Counted from the first letter of the stretch, positions 50,986 to 60,178 are shown. The stretch: 64,000 nucleotides of DNA from JAVBQG01 sp031549185 (GCA_031549185.1 JAVBQG010000044.1:1-64000); one strand, 5' to 3'. Translations and numbers: made by a program. The notes: generated from the sequence alone by a model not told the origin.

Positions 50986-51279
50986 ATGTCGGGCCGGATG
51001 ATTGGCGCCTGGATCAAGAGCGGCCGGGAACGTTTTCGAATGTGCCAAGATAAAGCAGTGCGCAATATCGGGGAAGGTGGAGTTGGAAATCCGCAAAGAG
51101 TCGCGAAGCGGATGAAGCTGAAGGCGTTCGAGGAGAAGTATCGGAGCGAAGAGCCGGACATGAAGGAGATGGAACAATACCTCTACGGTTGGCTGGGGCA
51201 CGCGGAATATGGGGATACGTACGGTTTACGGAAAAAGCTTCTTGACGGATTTATCTTGACGCGAGGTGATGGGGAATGA
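50986..51279 (+). pseudogene. C-terminal remnant of a DGR-type reverse transcriptase (tentative)
   Basis: A 97-codon ORF. Its last 45 residues (RMKLKAFEEKYRSEEPDMKE and YLYGWLGHAEYGDTYGLRKK) resemble the C-terminal end of retron/DGR-type reverse transcriptases, where a basic helix is followed by a W-x-G-H-x-x-x-x-x-[ST]-Y-x-L-R motif. The palm domain with YxDD is absent from the window, so this is at best a relic or a repurposed fragment. The stop overlaps the next gene's ATG by four bases (ATGA), implying the two were cotranscribed. Bases 50941-50990 upstream may be a relic template or variable repeat. Confidence 0.45.
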
Positions 51280-53378
51280 AACGAGGGAATGTGAGGAGAC
51301 ATCTACTTATCGCGACAGTATTGTTTTTGTGTCTCGCGCATTTGGGCGCGAGCGCCGAAGCCGCCGGGGTGACATTGAAGAGCTGGACTGGCACGGCTCG
51401 CACGTCCAACAGCGACCCAGTGGGCACGTACGAATATGTCCTGTTTGGCCGGTATCTGCAGGACGAGGATCCCCTGAATTCAGGGCAATATCTGAAACAG
51501 CCGATTTTGTGGCGTGTGCTGAGCGCGGACCAGACGGGGAGTGCCCGGAAGGCTCTTCTGTTCTCTGACAAGAATCTGGACGTCAGCGTGTTTGGCGCAG
51601 GCAACAACTACGGGACCTCGAACGTACGAGCGTTCCTTGTCGGGGCGAATGAGGATGGCGCAGGTGGAGGAATCTTTAATAATGCAAATTACTTCAGCGC
51701 GTCGGAAAGAGGTGTCGTTTCGGCGGACGCATTCGAGACGCGAGATGGAAATGGTGCCGATCCTATAACGACGACAAACCCCCTGTTCTTACTCTCTCAA
51801 GGGCAACTACAGCAGCAGCTGTTCGGTTTCTTGAATTCAAATGCAGGGGATAACAATCGTATTGCTCAAAACACGGCATACGCCCGTGATAAAGGAGCTT
51901 TCGATAGTTCTGGCATCGGGCTTTACTGGACACGTTCTCCGTCCTCTGGCCACGCGGGCAGCGCGTGGGACGTGAGCCTCGTCGGCAACCTGGGCGTCTA
52001 CGGTGTGGGCGGCTCCGGGGTTGCGGTTCGCCCAGCTTGTTATCTAAATCTTGAATCTGTAATCTTTAAATCTGGCTTGAAAGATTTTGATTCCAGCTCC
52101 CCACTTGCCGCCGAAGGCGGCGGAATTTTGAATCCGTGGATTCTGGTTTTGGGCGGCATGGCTCCGCATGACGCCACCTGGCCGTTGTTTGTTGTGTCGG
52201 CGGATTGCAAGCCGTCCGGCGCGGAAATCGACGCGACCGGCAAGGTCATGACCGTGTCGTGGGATGTCGCGCTGTCGCCCGCCGTGCGGCGTTGGCCCGC
52301 GTCTGTCGATTTCACGCTCACGCGCCCCGGCAACGTCAAGTCGAACCCCGTGTCCGTGACCAGCGACGACCAGAACGATAAAGTCTTGATCCTGACGTTC
52401 GCGAACGCAACGTTGCGGGGAGAAAGCGTGACGCTCGGTTACAACCTGAATACGGACGCGATCAGCTGTGATTATGATGCCCCAGGCTCAGTTGCAAGTG
52501 TCGTGAACAGCTTTACGCTCCCCACAGCCAACATCACGAACAATTCGACCGCCACGCCCGGCGGCAGTGCCGACGGTGGCACGAAGCCGTCGACCGTCAC
52601 GATGCCGACAAACGTCTCGGCCACCGTCGGCGGCGAGAAGATCGATGCTGAGAAGCAGACCGACGGCAAGACGTTCCTGATCACCGTCCCGGCGGGCACG
52701 GATATCTCGAAGCTGCCGATCAACATGACGCTGCCGACGGGCGCGACCAGCGTTCCGAAACTGCCCACGTCGCACGACTTCACCAAGGGGCCGCTCGAAG
52801 TCACCATAACGGCGCAGGACAGCAAAACGACGGTGACATACACGATCGACGTGAAGGTCGAGAGCCCGGCGGGCCCGACCGAGAAGCCGCTCTTCACGAT
52901 CAACGTCGCCGACTGCGAGATCGTCGTGACGCGGAATGCCGACGGCACGCTGGCGGTGAAGGTCCGCATCCCGTTCGCGCAGAGTTCGAACCCGGTCTTG
53001 CTGGATACGGTGAAGATGATCGCCAGCTCGCTCGGCCTCGCGAACGTCTCGTACGGCATCGTGAACGCCGACGGCAGCGAGACGCCGGTCGCGAGGATGG
53101 CGGCGAAGGCCCCGTATCTGGAGATAAGAGGCACGGCGACGAACATGGACGCGATCAAAAACGGCGTCGTCACGCAGATTCAATACACGCTGAAGGGCGA
53201 CAACGGCCTGTACGCGCAGACGTTCGCAAACGGTGGCTTGAAGCTCGCCGACATGCCCGGCTACCCGAGCCCGGAACCGACGCCGAGCGGCAGCAGCTCG
53301 AGCGGTTGCGACGCGGGCATGGCGGGATTGTGGGGGGTGGCGCTCTGTGGGGCGTACCTGTGGAGGCAGTGGCGGTAG
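51276..53378 (+). CDS. secreted DUF6273 / Synergist-CTERM surface protein (possible DGR target)
   Basis: A 700-residue exported protein. Signal peptide about 1-30 (LLIATVLFLCLAHLGASAEA). A DUF6273-like domain covers about 35-275: ILWRVLSADQTG, LLSQGQLQQQLFGFLN, then YWTRSPSSGHAGSAWDVS and VAVRPACYLNL, a C-type-lectin-fold arrangement. Ig-like segments fill about 300-560, rich in Thr/Val (SATVGGEKIDAEKQTDGKTF). A mixed domain follows. The C-terminal tail GSSSSGCDAG, hydrophobic helix, RQWR (672-700) is a Synergist-CTERM sorting signal. GC is uneven: AT-rich near 51660-51900 and 52030-52110, GC-rich elsewhere. Confidence 0.8.
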   Translation: MKRGNVRRHLLIATVLFLCLAHLGASAEAAGVTLKSWTGTARTSNSDPVGTYEYVLFGRYLQDEDPLNSGQYLKQPILWRVLSADQTGSARKALLFSDKNLDVSVFGAGNNYGTSNVRAFLVGANEDGAGGGIFNNANYFSASERGVVSADAFETRDGNGADPITTTNPLFLLSQGQLQQQLFGFLNSNAGDNNRIAQNTAYARDKGAFDSSGIGLYWTRSPSSGHAGSAWDVSLVGNLGVYGVGGSGVAVRPACYLNLESVIFKSGLKDFDSSSPLAAEGGGILNPWILVLGGMAPHDATWPLFVVSADCKPSGAEIDATGKVMTVSWDVALSPAVRRWPASVDFTLTRPGNVKSNPVSVTSDDQNDKVLILTFANATLRGESVTLGYNLNTDAISCDYDAPGSVASVVNSFTLPTANITNNSTATPGGSADGGTKPSTVTMPTNVSATVGGEKIDAEKQTDGKTFLITVPAGTDISKLPINMTLPTGATSVPKLPTSHDFTKGPLEVTITAQDSKTTVTYTIDVKVESPAGPTEKPLFTINVADCEIVVTRNADGTLAVKVRIPFAQSSNPVLLDTVKMIASSLGLANVSYGIVNADGSETPVARMAAKAPYLEIRGTATNMDAIKNGVVTQIQYTLKGDNGLYAQTFANGGLKLADMPGYPSPEPTPSGSSSSGCDAGMAGLWGVALCGAYLWRQWR
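51944..52017 (+). other. candidate DGR variable region within the DUF6273 domain
   Basis: Over 25 consecutive codons, 19 end in a pyrimidine, mostly C (for example GGC CAC, GGC AGC, GAC, AGC CTC GTC GGC AAC, GGC GTC TAC). This is the pattern left when AAC codons of a template are randomised at adenines. It sits just before the conserved VAVRPACYLNL end of the domain, where variable repeats end in DUF6273-type DGR targets. The flanks are AT-richer. No template copy was found in the window, so the call is tentative. Confidence 0.35.
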
Positions 53379-53465
53379 AACTCCCTACGGGGTCGGTTGT
53401 TTTGTAAGTATCGATATCGCATCGATACAGACAAACCACCGGCCTCGATTCATAATCTGAGACAG

Positions 53466-56400
53466 TTACCCCAGGTACTTCTCCAGCTTGCCGAAGAGTT
53501 CGTCGAAGTCGACCGGTTTCCCGATGTGATCGTTCATCCCCGCCTGCAGGCATTTTTCGATATCCTCGCGGAATACGTTGGCCGTCATGGCCACGATCGG
53601 CACCCGCAGCGCCTGCGGTATCTCCATGGCGCGAATTCTCCGCGTCGCCTCCAGCCCGTCCATCTCCGGCATGTGTACGTCCATAAAGATGATGTCGTAC
53701 CGCGAGGGATCGGCGGCGAACATCTCCACCGCTTCGCGTCCGTTTGTGGCGCAGTCGATGAGCAGGTCGGTGTCCTCCAGGATGGTGGTGACGATCTCCC
53801 GGTTGATGTCGATGTCCTCGACCAACAGGAGCGACTTTCCGGGAAAGCGTCTTCTGCCGGAGGGAGGAGCGCCTGTCATCTCGTTCAGCACGGACGAACT
53901 CATGTACCGGTTGATGCAGTCCATGATCAGCGAGGGGAAGAGCGGTTTCGCCAGGAAACCGTCGACGCCGGCGTCGGTTGCCTCCTTCTCGATCTCGGTC
54001 CACTCCGACGCTGATATCATGACGATGACAGAACGGCTCCCCTTCCTCTTTTTGAGCTCCCGCGTCAGTTCGATGCCGTCTACGTCCGGCATCTTCCAAT
54101 CGACGAGAATCAGGTCGAACGGTTTGTCCGATTCGTCCACGATTTGGAGCGCTTCACGGGCGCCTGGCGCGGCCACGCAGGGTATCCCGAGGGCGGCCAT
54201 GATATGGAGAATATAGTCCAGCGTCTCCTGGGAGTCGTCCACGACGAGGATATTGAGCTTGCCCACGCCCGGTTTTCTCTTGCCGTTATCCAGCGCCTGT
54301 CTCGATCCCCTCTGCAAATTGACGGTGAATATGAACTTCGAACCGACGTCCGGCTCGGATTCGACCCAGATTTGTCCGCCCATGAGCTCCACGATGCGTT
54401 TGGAGATCGCGAGGCCGAGCCCGGTGCCGCCGAACTTTCGGGCGATGCTGCCGTCCGCCTGTTCGAAGGAGCGGAACAACTTGGCCTGTTGTTCCCTGGT
54501 GATGCCGATGCCGTTGTCCTCCACCTCGATCTGCAGCGTGACGCCGGCCTCTTCGTTTTGCAGGACTCTGACGTCGAGGTTGATCCTGCCTCTCTCCGGG
54601 GTGAACTTCGCCGCGTTTGTGAGCAGGTTCGTGATGACCTGCGAGAGACGCTGCTCGTCTCCGATCAGGGTCCTCGGCATCGTCGAGTCGACGTTCTGCT
54701 CGAGGCGTTGCGCCTTCTCCTGCATTCGGAAGTTGACGACGTTGATCACGTTCATCAGCATGCGGTCGAAGCTGAATTCGGAGGCGCTGAGTTCGAATCT
54801 GCCCGCCTCGATCTTCGACATGTCCAGGATGTCGTTGATGACGCCGAGAAGGTGGCGAGAGGCGCCGGCGATCTTTTCGAGGCTGTAGTCCTTTTTCTTC
54901 GGGTCGTCCGTGCCCTGCGCGATGCTGGTCATGCCGATGATCGCGTTCATGGGCGTCCGTATCTCGTGGCTCATGCGGGAGAGGAATTCGCTCTTCGCCC
55001 GGCTTCCCTCCTCCGCCAGCTCTTTTGCCGCGATGAGTTCCTTCTCCAGTTTGCGCATCTCGGTGATGTCGCTGGCGATGCCGCCGAGCTTGTTGTCCTC
55101 CATGCCGGTGATGAAGGCGGAGAATGCCATGACGCGTTTTTCGCCGTCCTTGCGGACCAACTCCAGCTCGAAGTCCAGCTGTCCCTGCCGGAGAATCTGC
55201 GGCACGAACTCCTCGCGGATACGCCGCACATCGTCTTCGGAGTAGAGGAGATCCAGCCCGCCCGCGACGAGCTCCTCCTTCGTATAGCCGGTGATCGCCG
55301 TCGCGGCCGGGTTGACGTAGTCGATCCGGCCGTCGTTCGTGAGATACGAAATATATTGGGGCGAGCTTTCGACGATGGCGGAGAGGCTGCGCAACTGGTT
55401 TTCCATTCGCTGGCGGCTGAGAACGCCGGCGAGAACGCTCGCGACGAGTTTGGCGAGGTCGACGTCGCTCTGCGTCCACTTGCTCCTCTCGGATTTCCCG
55501 AAATCCAACACGCCCCACAGGGCGCCGTCGGCAAAAACCGGGATCAGCAGGAAGCGCGCCACCTCAGGGAAGTAGCGCGTCGCCTGCGCGCCGATCTCGA
55601 TATCTCCGGAGTCCACATATTCGATCGTCTCTCGGGCCAGGTTCTCGATCACGGCCGAGCGATCCGACGCTTTGAGCTCGATGACCCGGCCGAGCTGCCG
55701 GGGGAAGTCTTCGGCGACGTTGCGCCACTCCCCGCGGCATTCGATACGCCCCACTTTTTCGTCGTGCCGGATGAGCAGGATGCGGGCGATCCCCATGAAC
55801 TCGCCCGTCATCTTGAGCGCCTCCGCGATCAGCGTGTCGAGATCCTCGTCCGACAGGAAGTTCCTGGTGATGGAGGTCATCAGCGCCTGCTGATCGAGGC
55901 GCTTTTGCAGGGCGAACTCGGCCGTCTTGATGTCCGTGATGTCCACCGAGTGCTGCAGGTGCATCTTCCGCCCGTCCGTCCAGCCGATCATGCTGTCCGT
56001 ATTGCGGTAATAATGTCCCGTTACCGTGTTGTGTTCCTCCCATACGACCGGCTCCGAGGGGTTCTTCTCCAGACTGTAGCAGGGACAGAAGTCGCAACGC
56101 TCGGAGAAGCCGGATTGGAGAAGCTTCCAGCAGGTTTTTCCGACGGGCTCGCCTTCGATGGCAAAGTGGTTCTTCATTTTGTCGTTGATGAACAGGATTT
56201 CGTCGGTCGTCGGGTCCGAGACGTAGAGGTAGGCGTCCAGCCCGTTGAGGATGTTCTCGAGCACGGTGATGGAGATTTTCGATTGCTCGGCTGCCTGATG
56301 GCTCTCGTTCAGGCGCTCCAACATATCCTTGATGGCGTGGGCGAGCGTGTTGAGCTCTTCGTACTGCTCGTATCTCCGCTCGTCGATCGACTCGTTTCGG

Positions 56401-57359
56401 TCCACCTTGTCTACTTCCGCGATCAGCCTTCCGAGAGGGCGCAACAGATGGCGCTCGGTGGTGATGAGAAGCGCCGCCATGATTGCCAGCAGGGCGAGAA
56501 AAAGCACGAGCGTGGTCGTCATGATAAGCGCCCGCCCGTTTGTATAGAGGACGCGCGGGTGATCGATCTCCAGTATGGAGTTGCGCGCGTCTCCGAGACC
56601 GTCGAGCGGCGTTTCCATCACGACGGTGTCCTTCCCCTTCAGTTCATAGCGGTCTTCGGAGAGGGGGTTCGAGGGATCCGCTTCGCGAATGCTGAAGCGT
56701 GTGGTGTCAAGCCGCGTCAGAGTTCTCATCTGCTCGTCGCCGAAGATTTTGGCGAAGGAGAGAGTTCCGACGGCCTTGCCGCTGTCGTCCGTCTTCAAAA
56801 TCGGCATCGTGCAGAACATGTACGACTCTTCGCCCATAGCGATGAACCCGGTGTCGAAGTTGGGGCCGTCCTCGAGAAACTCGCCGGAGGTAGGGCGGTG
56901 TTTTTTCAATATGTCCTCGCCGATGGTGGTGAAACGGTCGCTCAGTCCCCCCGGCACGTCCAGGAGAGAGCCGCTCTTCGTCGCCCGGGAGCCGACATAT
57001 ACGTTTCGCCCGGCGGTGTCCTTGATCACGACAAAATCGACCTGGTACGTCGCCAGGTGCGTCCCGTCCTCCAGGTTTTCGCGGATGAAGCCGTCGTTTT
57101 TGCCCAGCGTGTAGAGATATGTCTCGTCCCAGCTCGACCAGGCGCGGGTGCTGAAGCGCAGGTTGTAGAGTTCGGTCGCGATGGCGCCGTGTATGGTATC
57201 GCCCAATTCGGAGAGGTGGTTGTGCTCCGCCTGTTTCAGCATGCGCATCATGTTTCCGAGAAAGACGAAGACGATGACGGCGATGCAGCAGACGGTGGCT
57301 ATGCCGATTGCCGTGAAAACAAACGTACGCAACGAACGGGGCCTCTCACTGCGCTTCAC
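53466..57359 (-). CDS. hybrid sensor histidine kinase with two receiver domains
   Basis: A membrane-bound phosphorelay kinase of about 1297 residues. Order: transmembrane helix (about 15-37), extracytoplasmic CHASE4-like sensor (FSTRAWSSWDETYLYTLGKN), second helix (about 280-300), HAMP, PAS, GAF, PAS, HisKA with phospho-His in RMSHEIRTPMNAIIGM (about 799), HATPase (NLLTNAAKFTPERGR), receiver 1 (LVDWKMPDVDG) and receiver 2 (FMDVHMPEMDG). No Hpt domain is included. GTG 57359 has GAGGTG six bases upstream; GTG 57368 is the alternative. A TATAAT lies on the minus strand at 57435-57430. No partner regulator is adjacent. Confidence 0.92.
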   Translation of the reverse strand: MKRSERPRSLRTFVFTAIGIATVCCIAVIVFVFLGNMMRMLKQAEHNHLSELGDTIHGAIATELYNLRFSTRAWSSWDETYLYTLGKNDGFIRENLEDGTHLATYQVDFVVIKDTAGRNVYVGSRATKSGSLLDVPGGLSDRFTTIGEDILKKHRPTSGEFLEDGPNFDTGFIAMGEESYMFCTMPILKTDDSGKAVGTLSFAKIFGDEQMRTLTRLDTTRFSIREADPSNPLSEDRYELKGKDTVVMETPLDGLGDARNSILEIDHPRVLYTNGRALIMTTTLVLFLALLAIMAALLITTERHLLRPLGRLIAEVDKVDRNESIDERRYEQYEELNTLAHAIKDMLERLNESHQAAEQSKISITVLENILNGLDAYLYVSDPTTDEILFINDKMKNHFAIEGEPVGKTCWKLLQSGFSERCDFCPCYSLEKNPSEPVVWEEHNTVTGHYYRNTDSMIGWTDGRKMHLQHSVDITDIKTAEFALQKRLDQQALMTSITRNFLSDEDLDTLIAEALKMTGEFMGIARILLIRHDEKVGRIECRGEWRNVAEDFPRQLGRVIELKASDRSAVIENLARETIEYVDSGDIEIGAQATRYFPEVARFLLIPVFADGALWGVLDFGKSERSKWTQSDVDLAKLVASVLAGVLSRQRMENQLRSLSAIVESSPQYISYLTNDGRIDYVNPAATAITGYTKEELVAGGLDLLYSEDDVRRIREEFVPQILRQGQLDFELELVRKDGEKRVMAFSAFITGMEDNKLGGIASDITEMRKLEKELIAAKELAEEGSRAKSEFLSRMSHEIRTPMNAIIGMTSIAQGTDDPKKKDYSLEKIAGASRHLLGVINDILDMSKIEAGRFELSASEFSFDRMLMNVINVVNFRMQEKAQRLEQNVDSTMPRTLIGDEQRLSQVITNLLTNAAKFTPERGRINLDVRVLQNEEAGVTLQIEVEDNGIGITREQQAKLFRSFEQADGSIARKFGGTGLGLAISKRIVELMGGQIWVESEPDVGSKFIFTVNLQRGSRQALDNGKRKPGVGKLNILVVDDSQETLDYILHIMAALGIPCVAAPGAREALQIVDESDKPFDLILVDWKMPDVDGIELTRELKKRKGSRSVIVMISASEWTEIEKEATDAGVDGFLAKPLFPSLIMDCINRYMSSSVLNEMTGAPPSGRRRFPGKSLLLVEDIDINREIVTTILEDTDLLIDCATNGREAVEMFAADPSRYDIIFMDVHMPEMDGLEATRRIRAMEIPQALRVPIVAMTANVFREDIEKCLQAGMNDHIGKPVDFDELFGKLEKYLG

Positions 57360-57371
57360 ATTTTTCACCTC

Positions 57372-57838
57372 AATGATGAATTGGGGGTCTTTTATTCTAA
57401 AATTCTCTATGGGACGAGAGTGCGCAAGTATTATACTTCTTTTGGCTGAAAAAGGGTGTGGTTTGCGGAAAGCGAGCGAATTTCTATTTTGTCTATCCCT
57501 CGATGTACGGCAGAATGTCGCTCAAATCCCGTGTTCGCAAATAGCAGGACGCGTTAGTCCTGTGTACATATTTCATCTGCTCGCATTATCGAAATAACAT
57601 TGTTTTTGAAGTCCCTAAACTCTTCAAGGCATAAAATGCGAAAGGGGAGTCGATTATTTTTCACGCTCCCTTGACGTAATTTCGGGCGAGGGATAAGATG
57701 TTCATGATGTTTGTAAATGCGAACATATTGTTTGTCGCATGTAAAGGGGGCGTGAAACGGGTTTAAGCGGATAAAGGGCGCGACGGCGGCTCGGGCGGTG
57801 TGTTCCAAACGCCTGCAATGTGGCTATGCGAGGGGAGG
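57372..57838. other. long AT-richer intergenic region between divergent genes
   Basis: About 470 bp without a supported gene. It holds the minus-strand TATAAT of the kinase (57430-57435), a CAGGAC/GTCCTG hairpin near 57546-57563, and an AAGGGGAG/CTCCCTT stem near 57639-57672 with a T-rich loop. The minus-strand frame 57554-57808 has no ribosome site or recognisable protein features. No riboswitch or tRNA recognised. Confidence 0.5.
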
Positions 57839-57865
57839 TTGCACGTTTGAAAATGTTTGTATTAT
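57839..57865 (+). promoter_or_regulatory. possible promoter of the DUF4198 locus
   Basis: TTGCAC (57839-57844), 15-bp spacer, TATTAT (57860-57865), about 30 bases before the start codon. Spacing is one or two bases short of ideal. Confidence 0.35.
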
Positions 57866-57894
57866 GAAACAATTAATGATGAGGGGGTGTTTTG

Positions 57895-59493
57895 ATGAGC
57901 CTGTTCAAGGTTCGTCGTAATATCGCGCGCTGTGGAATGTTGGCATTGCTTCTAGCGGCGGTCCTTGTTTTCGGTGCGCTCAGGGCCGAGGCGCACTGTT
58001 TCATCGTGAGGGCGGAGGGGTATTCCGTGCCGGTGGGCGCGAAAATCGGCGTCTGGGTCTCGCTCAGCGAGCCGCTCGCTGGGCCGGGGCTCTCCATCTA
58101 CGGCTTTACGAATACCGTGACGGGCAAAGTCGTCTACGTCAGCGGCAAGACGGCCGATCTCGGTTCGTTCTCGTACTACAACACGAAAGACCCTTCGAAC
58201 ACGAACCCCGCCAGCGCCGACGTCCAGAGGACCGAGGCGACGATCGAAGAAGGCGGGACGGCTCTGATCGGAGCAAAACTTGAGATGTCCATGATGCCGA
58301 TGGCGCCTGCATACTTCGTCGGCTATTCGAAGTACGCCGTAAACCCGGCGGCCGACGGCGTTGCCCAGAAACCGATCGGGGGCGGCGACGTGCTGGAGGT
58401 TGTCCCGGTGGGCGACCTCAACGCCGTAACGGCAGGCACGGCGTTGAGCGTGAGGGTTTTCTTCAAGGGGCAGCCTCTGGCGAACTGCGAGATCGGAGCG
58501 GCCTACGACGGAGCGCCGGTTCCCGCCGGCGAGGAGCAGAATCTGGTCATCACGGGCAAGACCGACGCCTCCGGTTTCTTCAGTCTGACGCCGGATCGCG
58601 CGGGGCTTTGGGCGACCGAGGCGGGGCACGAGACGGTTCCTGCCTCCCCGCAGGCGGGTGTGCGCGACGTCGATTATTACGGCGCGTCGCTTCTCTTTCA
58701 GGTGTCGAGCGGTTCGGTGGAATTCGAGGAGATCGGCGTCACTGATCTCCTGGTCACGCAGGCTAACAACAGGGCCGGGGTAGAGTTCGGGGCCGTCGTG
58801 GACGGCGTTCCGGAGGTCGAGGCCTTCATGGGCGCGAACAACATGATCATGGCGCATCACGCCGTGTCTGCGCCGAACGGCAGCACGGCTCCGTACACCG
58901 TGGGTCCGAATCAGCTGTCCGGGGACAGCGGGTTTTCCTTCGATATTCCGGTTCCCCTGGCGGGAGGAAAGTCCGCGCTGGTCGGCGTCGAGGCGATGTA
59001 CGTCTTTACGCCCGACAACCTGGGGCAGACGACCTTCGACCGGATGGTAGAGCGTGTGAAGGCGTTGCCGACCGTCTCCTCCGGAGGTATGACGTTCGTG
59101 ATTCCCGATCCCGGTTCCCTTCTGCCGGATCTGGGGCTGGGAATTTACGCGAAATACCCCGACGGGGCCGTTCGCGAGATTACCGCTCTGGTGCAGTATG
59201 GGCTGGAGATCTCCCAGATCGGCGCGGGGATTATCACGATGGTTTACGGCGGCATGACGTCCGATCACGACGCCTCGGCCTCCCAGCTGTCTCTTCCGTT
59301 CTCGCTTGCCGGCGGGGCGGGATCCGTCCTCTACGACGGAAAACAGGACGGCACGCTGACCGGTACCTGGTACATCGCCCGGCGCAGCAACGGTGGTGGC
59401 GGCAGCGGTTGCGACTCCGGCTTCGGTGCGCTGGCGTTGCTGGGGGGCGCCGTTGTTCTGCGCAGGACCGTTTTCAGGCGCAATTTCGACTGA
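57895..59493 (+). CDS. secreted DUF4198-like protein with Synergist-CTERM tail
   Basis: A 532-residue exported protein. Signal peptide about 1-34 ending AEA, so the mature protein would begin with His (HCFIVRAEGYSVPVG), as in DUF4198 proteins linked to nickel/cobalt uptake. A DUF4198-like part (about 35-265) includes ALSVRVFFKGQPLANCEIGA. A unique second half (about 270-490) follows, then the sorting tail GGGGSGCDSGFGALALLGGA and basic residues. ATG 57895 is preferred over TTG 57892 (GAGGGGGTG upstream). Related to the protein at 60179-60979; probably anchored at the cell surface. Confidence 0.78.
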   Translation: MSLFKVRRNIARCGMLALLLAAVLVFGALRAEAHCFIVRAEGYSVPVGAKIGVWVSLSEPLAGPGLSIYGFTNTVTGKVVYVSGKTADLGSFSYYNTKDPSNTNPASADVQRTEATIEEGGTALIGAKLEMSMMPMAPAYFVGYSKYAVNPAADGVAQKPIGGGDVLEVVPVGDLNAVTAGTALSVRVFFKGQPLANCEIGAAYDGAPVPAGEEQNLVITGKTDASGFFSLTPDRAGLWATEAGHETVPASPQAGVRDVDYYGASLLFQVSSGSVEFEEIGVTDLLVTQANNRAGVEFGAVVDGVPEVEAFMGANNMIMAHHAVSAPNGSTAPYTVGPNQLSGDSGFSFDIPVPLAGGKSALVGVEAMYVFTPDNLGQTTFDRMVERVKALPTVSSGGMTFVIPDPGSLLPDLGLGIYAKYPDGAVREITALVQYGLEISQIGAGIITMVYGGMTSDHDASASQLSLPFSLAGGAGSVLYDGKQDGTLTGTWYIARRSNGGGGSGCDSGFGALALLGGAVVLRRTVFRRNFD

Positions 59494-59524
59494 GGGCACA
59501 TTCGGCAGGAGGAGGCGTAATGTC

Positions 59525-60151
59525 ATGATGGAAGCATTTTGGAATCAATGCGGCAGGCCGAGAGGATCGTTTGCGCCCCTCCTGTTGGGGATGATGAACG
59601 TCTTTCACAAACCGCTCATCAAGTCGGTGTTGGCGGAAATTCCGATCGAGCCGACTCACATGGTTCTGGATATCGGCTGTGGAGGCGGCAACGCGATCGC
59701 CCTTCTGGTCGGAAAGGCGCACAGGGTTTACGGGGTGGACATCTCTCCCGAGTCGGTGAAAAAGGCGTCCTCGAAAAACAAAAAATACATCGACGCGGGG
59801 CGGGTCTTCATATCGCAGGCGGAGGCGGCGTCTCTTCCGTTCGCCGACGGCACCTTCGACCTCATCACGGCCTTCGAGACGATTTATTTCTGGGGCGACC
59901 TGGCTGCGAATTTCAGGGCCGTCCTGGCGAAACTCAAGCCGGGCGGTCTCTTTCTGGCGGCCTGCGAGGCGTCGCGGAAAGATGACGAAACGCAGAATGT
60001 CTTCGAAAAAATGTCGGGCGGCAACGTGAGGGTTTATTCCCACCGGGAACTGCGGAAGATTTTCGAACGGTCCGGGTTCTCCTCCGTTTCGACATATTGC
60101 AAAAACAAACCGCAGTGGCTCTGTATCGGCGGCAGAAGGGCCGCAAAATAA
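59525..60151 (+). CDS. class I SAM-dependent methyltransferase
   Basis: A 208-residue enzyme of the UbiE/Methyltransf_11 type. The SAM-binding motif I is MVLDIGCGGGNAIALL (about 46-61), followed by VYGVDISPESVKKAS and the post-motif LPFADGTFDLITAFETIYFW. No signal peptide. AGGAGG precedes ATG 59525 (a second ATG is at 59528). It sits between two DUF4198 genes in the same direction, so it may act on a small molecule or metal ligand of that system (inference). Confidence 0.88.
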   Translation: MMEAFWNQCGRPRGSFAPLLLGMMNVFHKPLIKSVLAEIPIEPTHMVLDIGCGGGNAIALLVGKAHRVYGVDISPESVKKASSKNKKYIDAGRVFISQAEAASLPFADGTFDLITAFETIYFWGDLAANFRAVLAKLKPGGLFLAACEASRKDDETQNVFEKMSGGNVRVYSHRELRKIFERSGFSSVSTYCKNKPQWLCIGGRRAAK

Positions 60152-60178
60152 CAAAAAACAAACAGGAGGAGTTATACG

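Noticed and set aside
54144..57449. 1101-codon open frame on the plus strand, antisense to the hybrid kinase
   Set aside because: It is the complement of a real gene with clear kinase domains; the translation shows no domain and the unusual His/Arg/Asp content of a high-GC shadow frame.
57554..57808. 84-codon minus-strand ORF in the long intergenic region
   Set aside because: No ribosome site, no recognisable features, and it lies across hairpins in AT-rich non-coding sequence.
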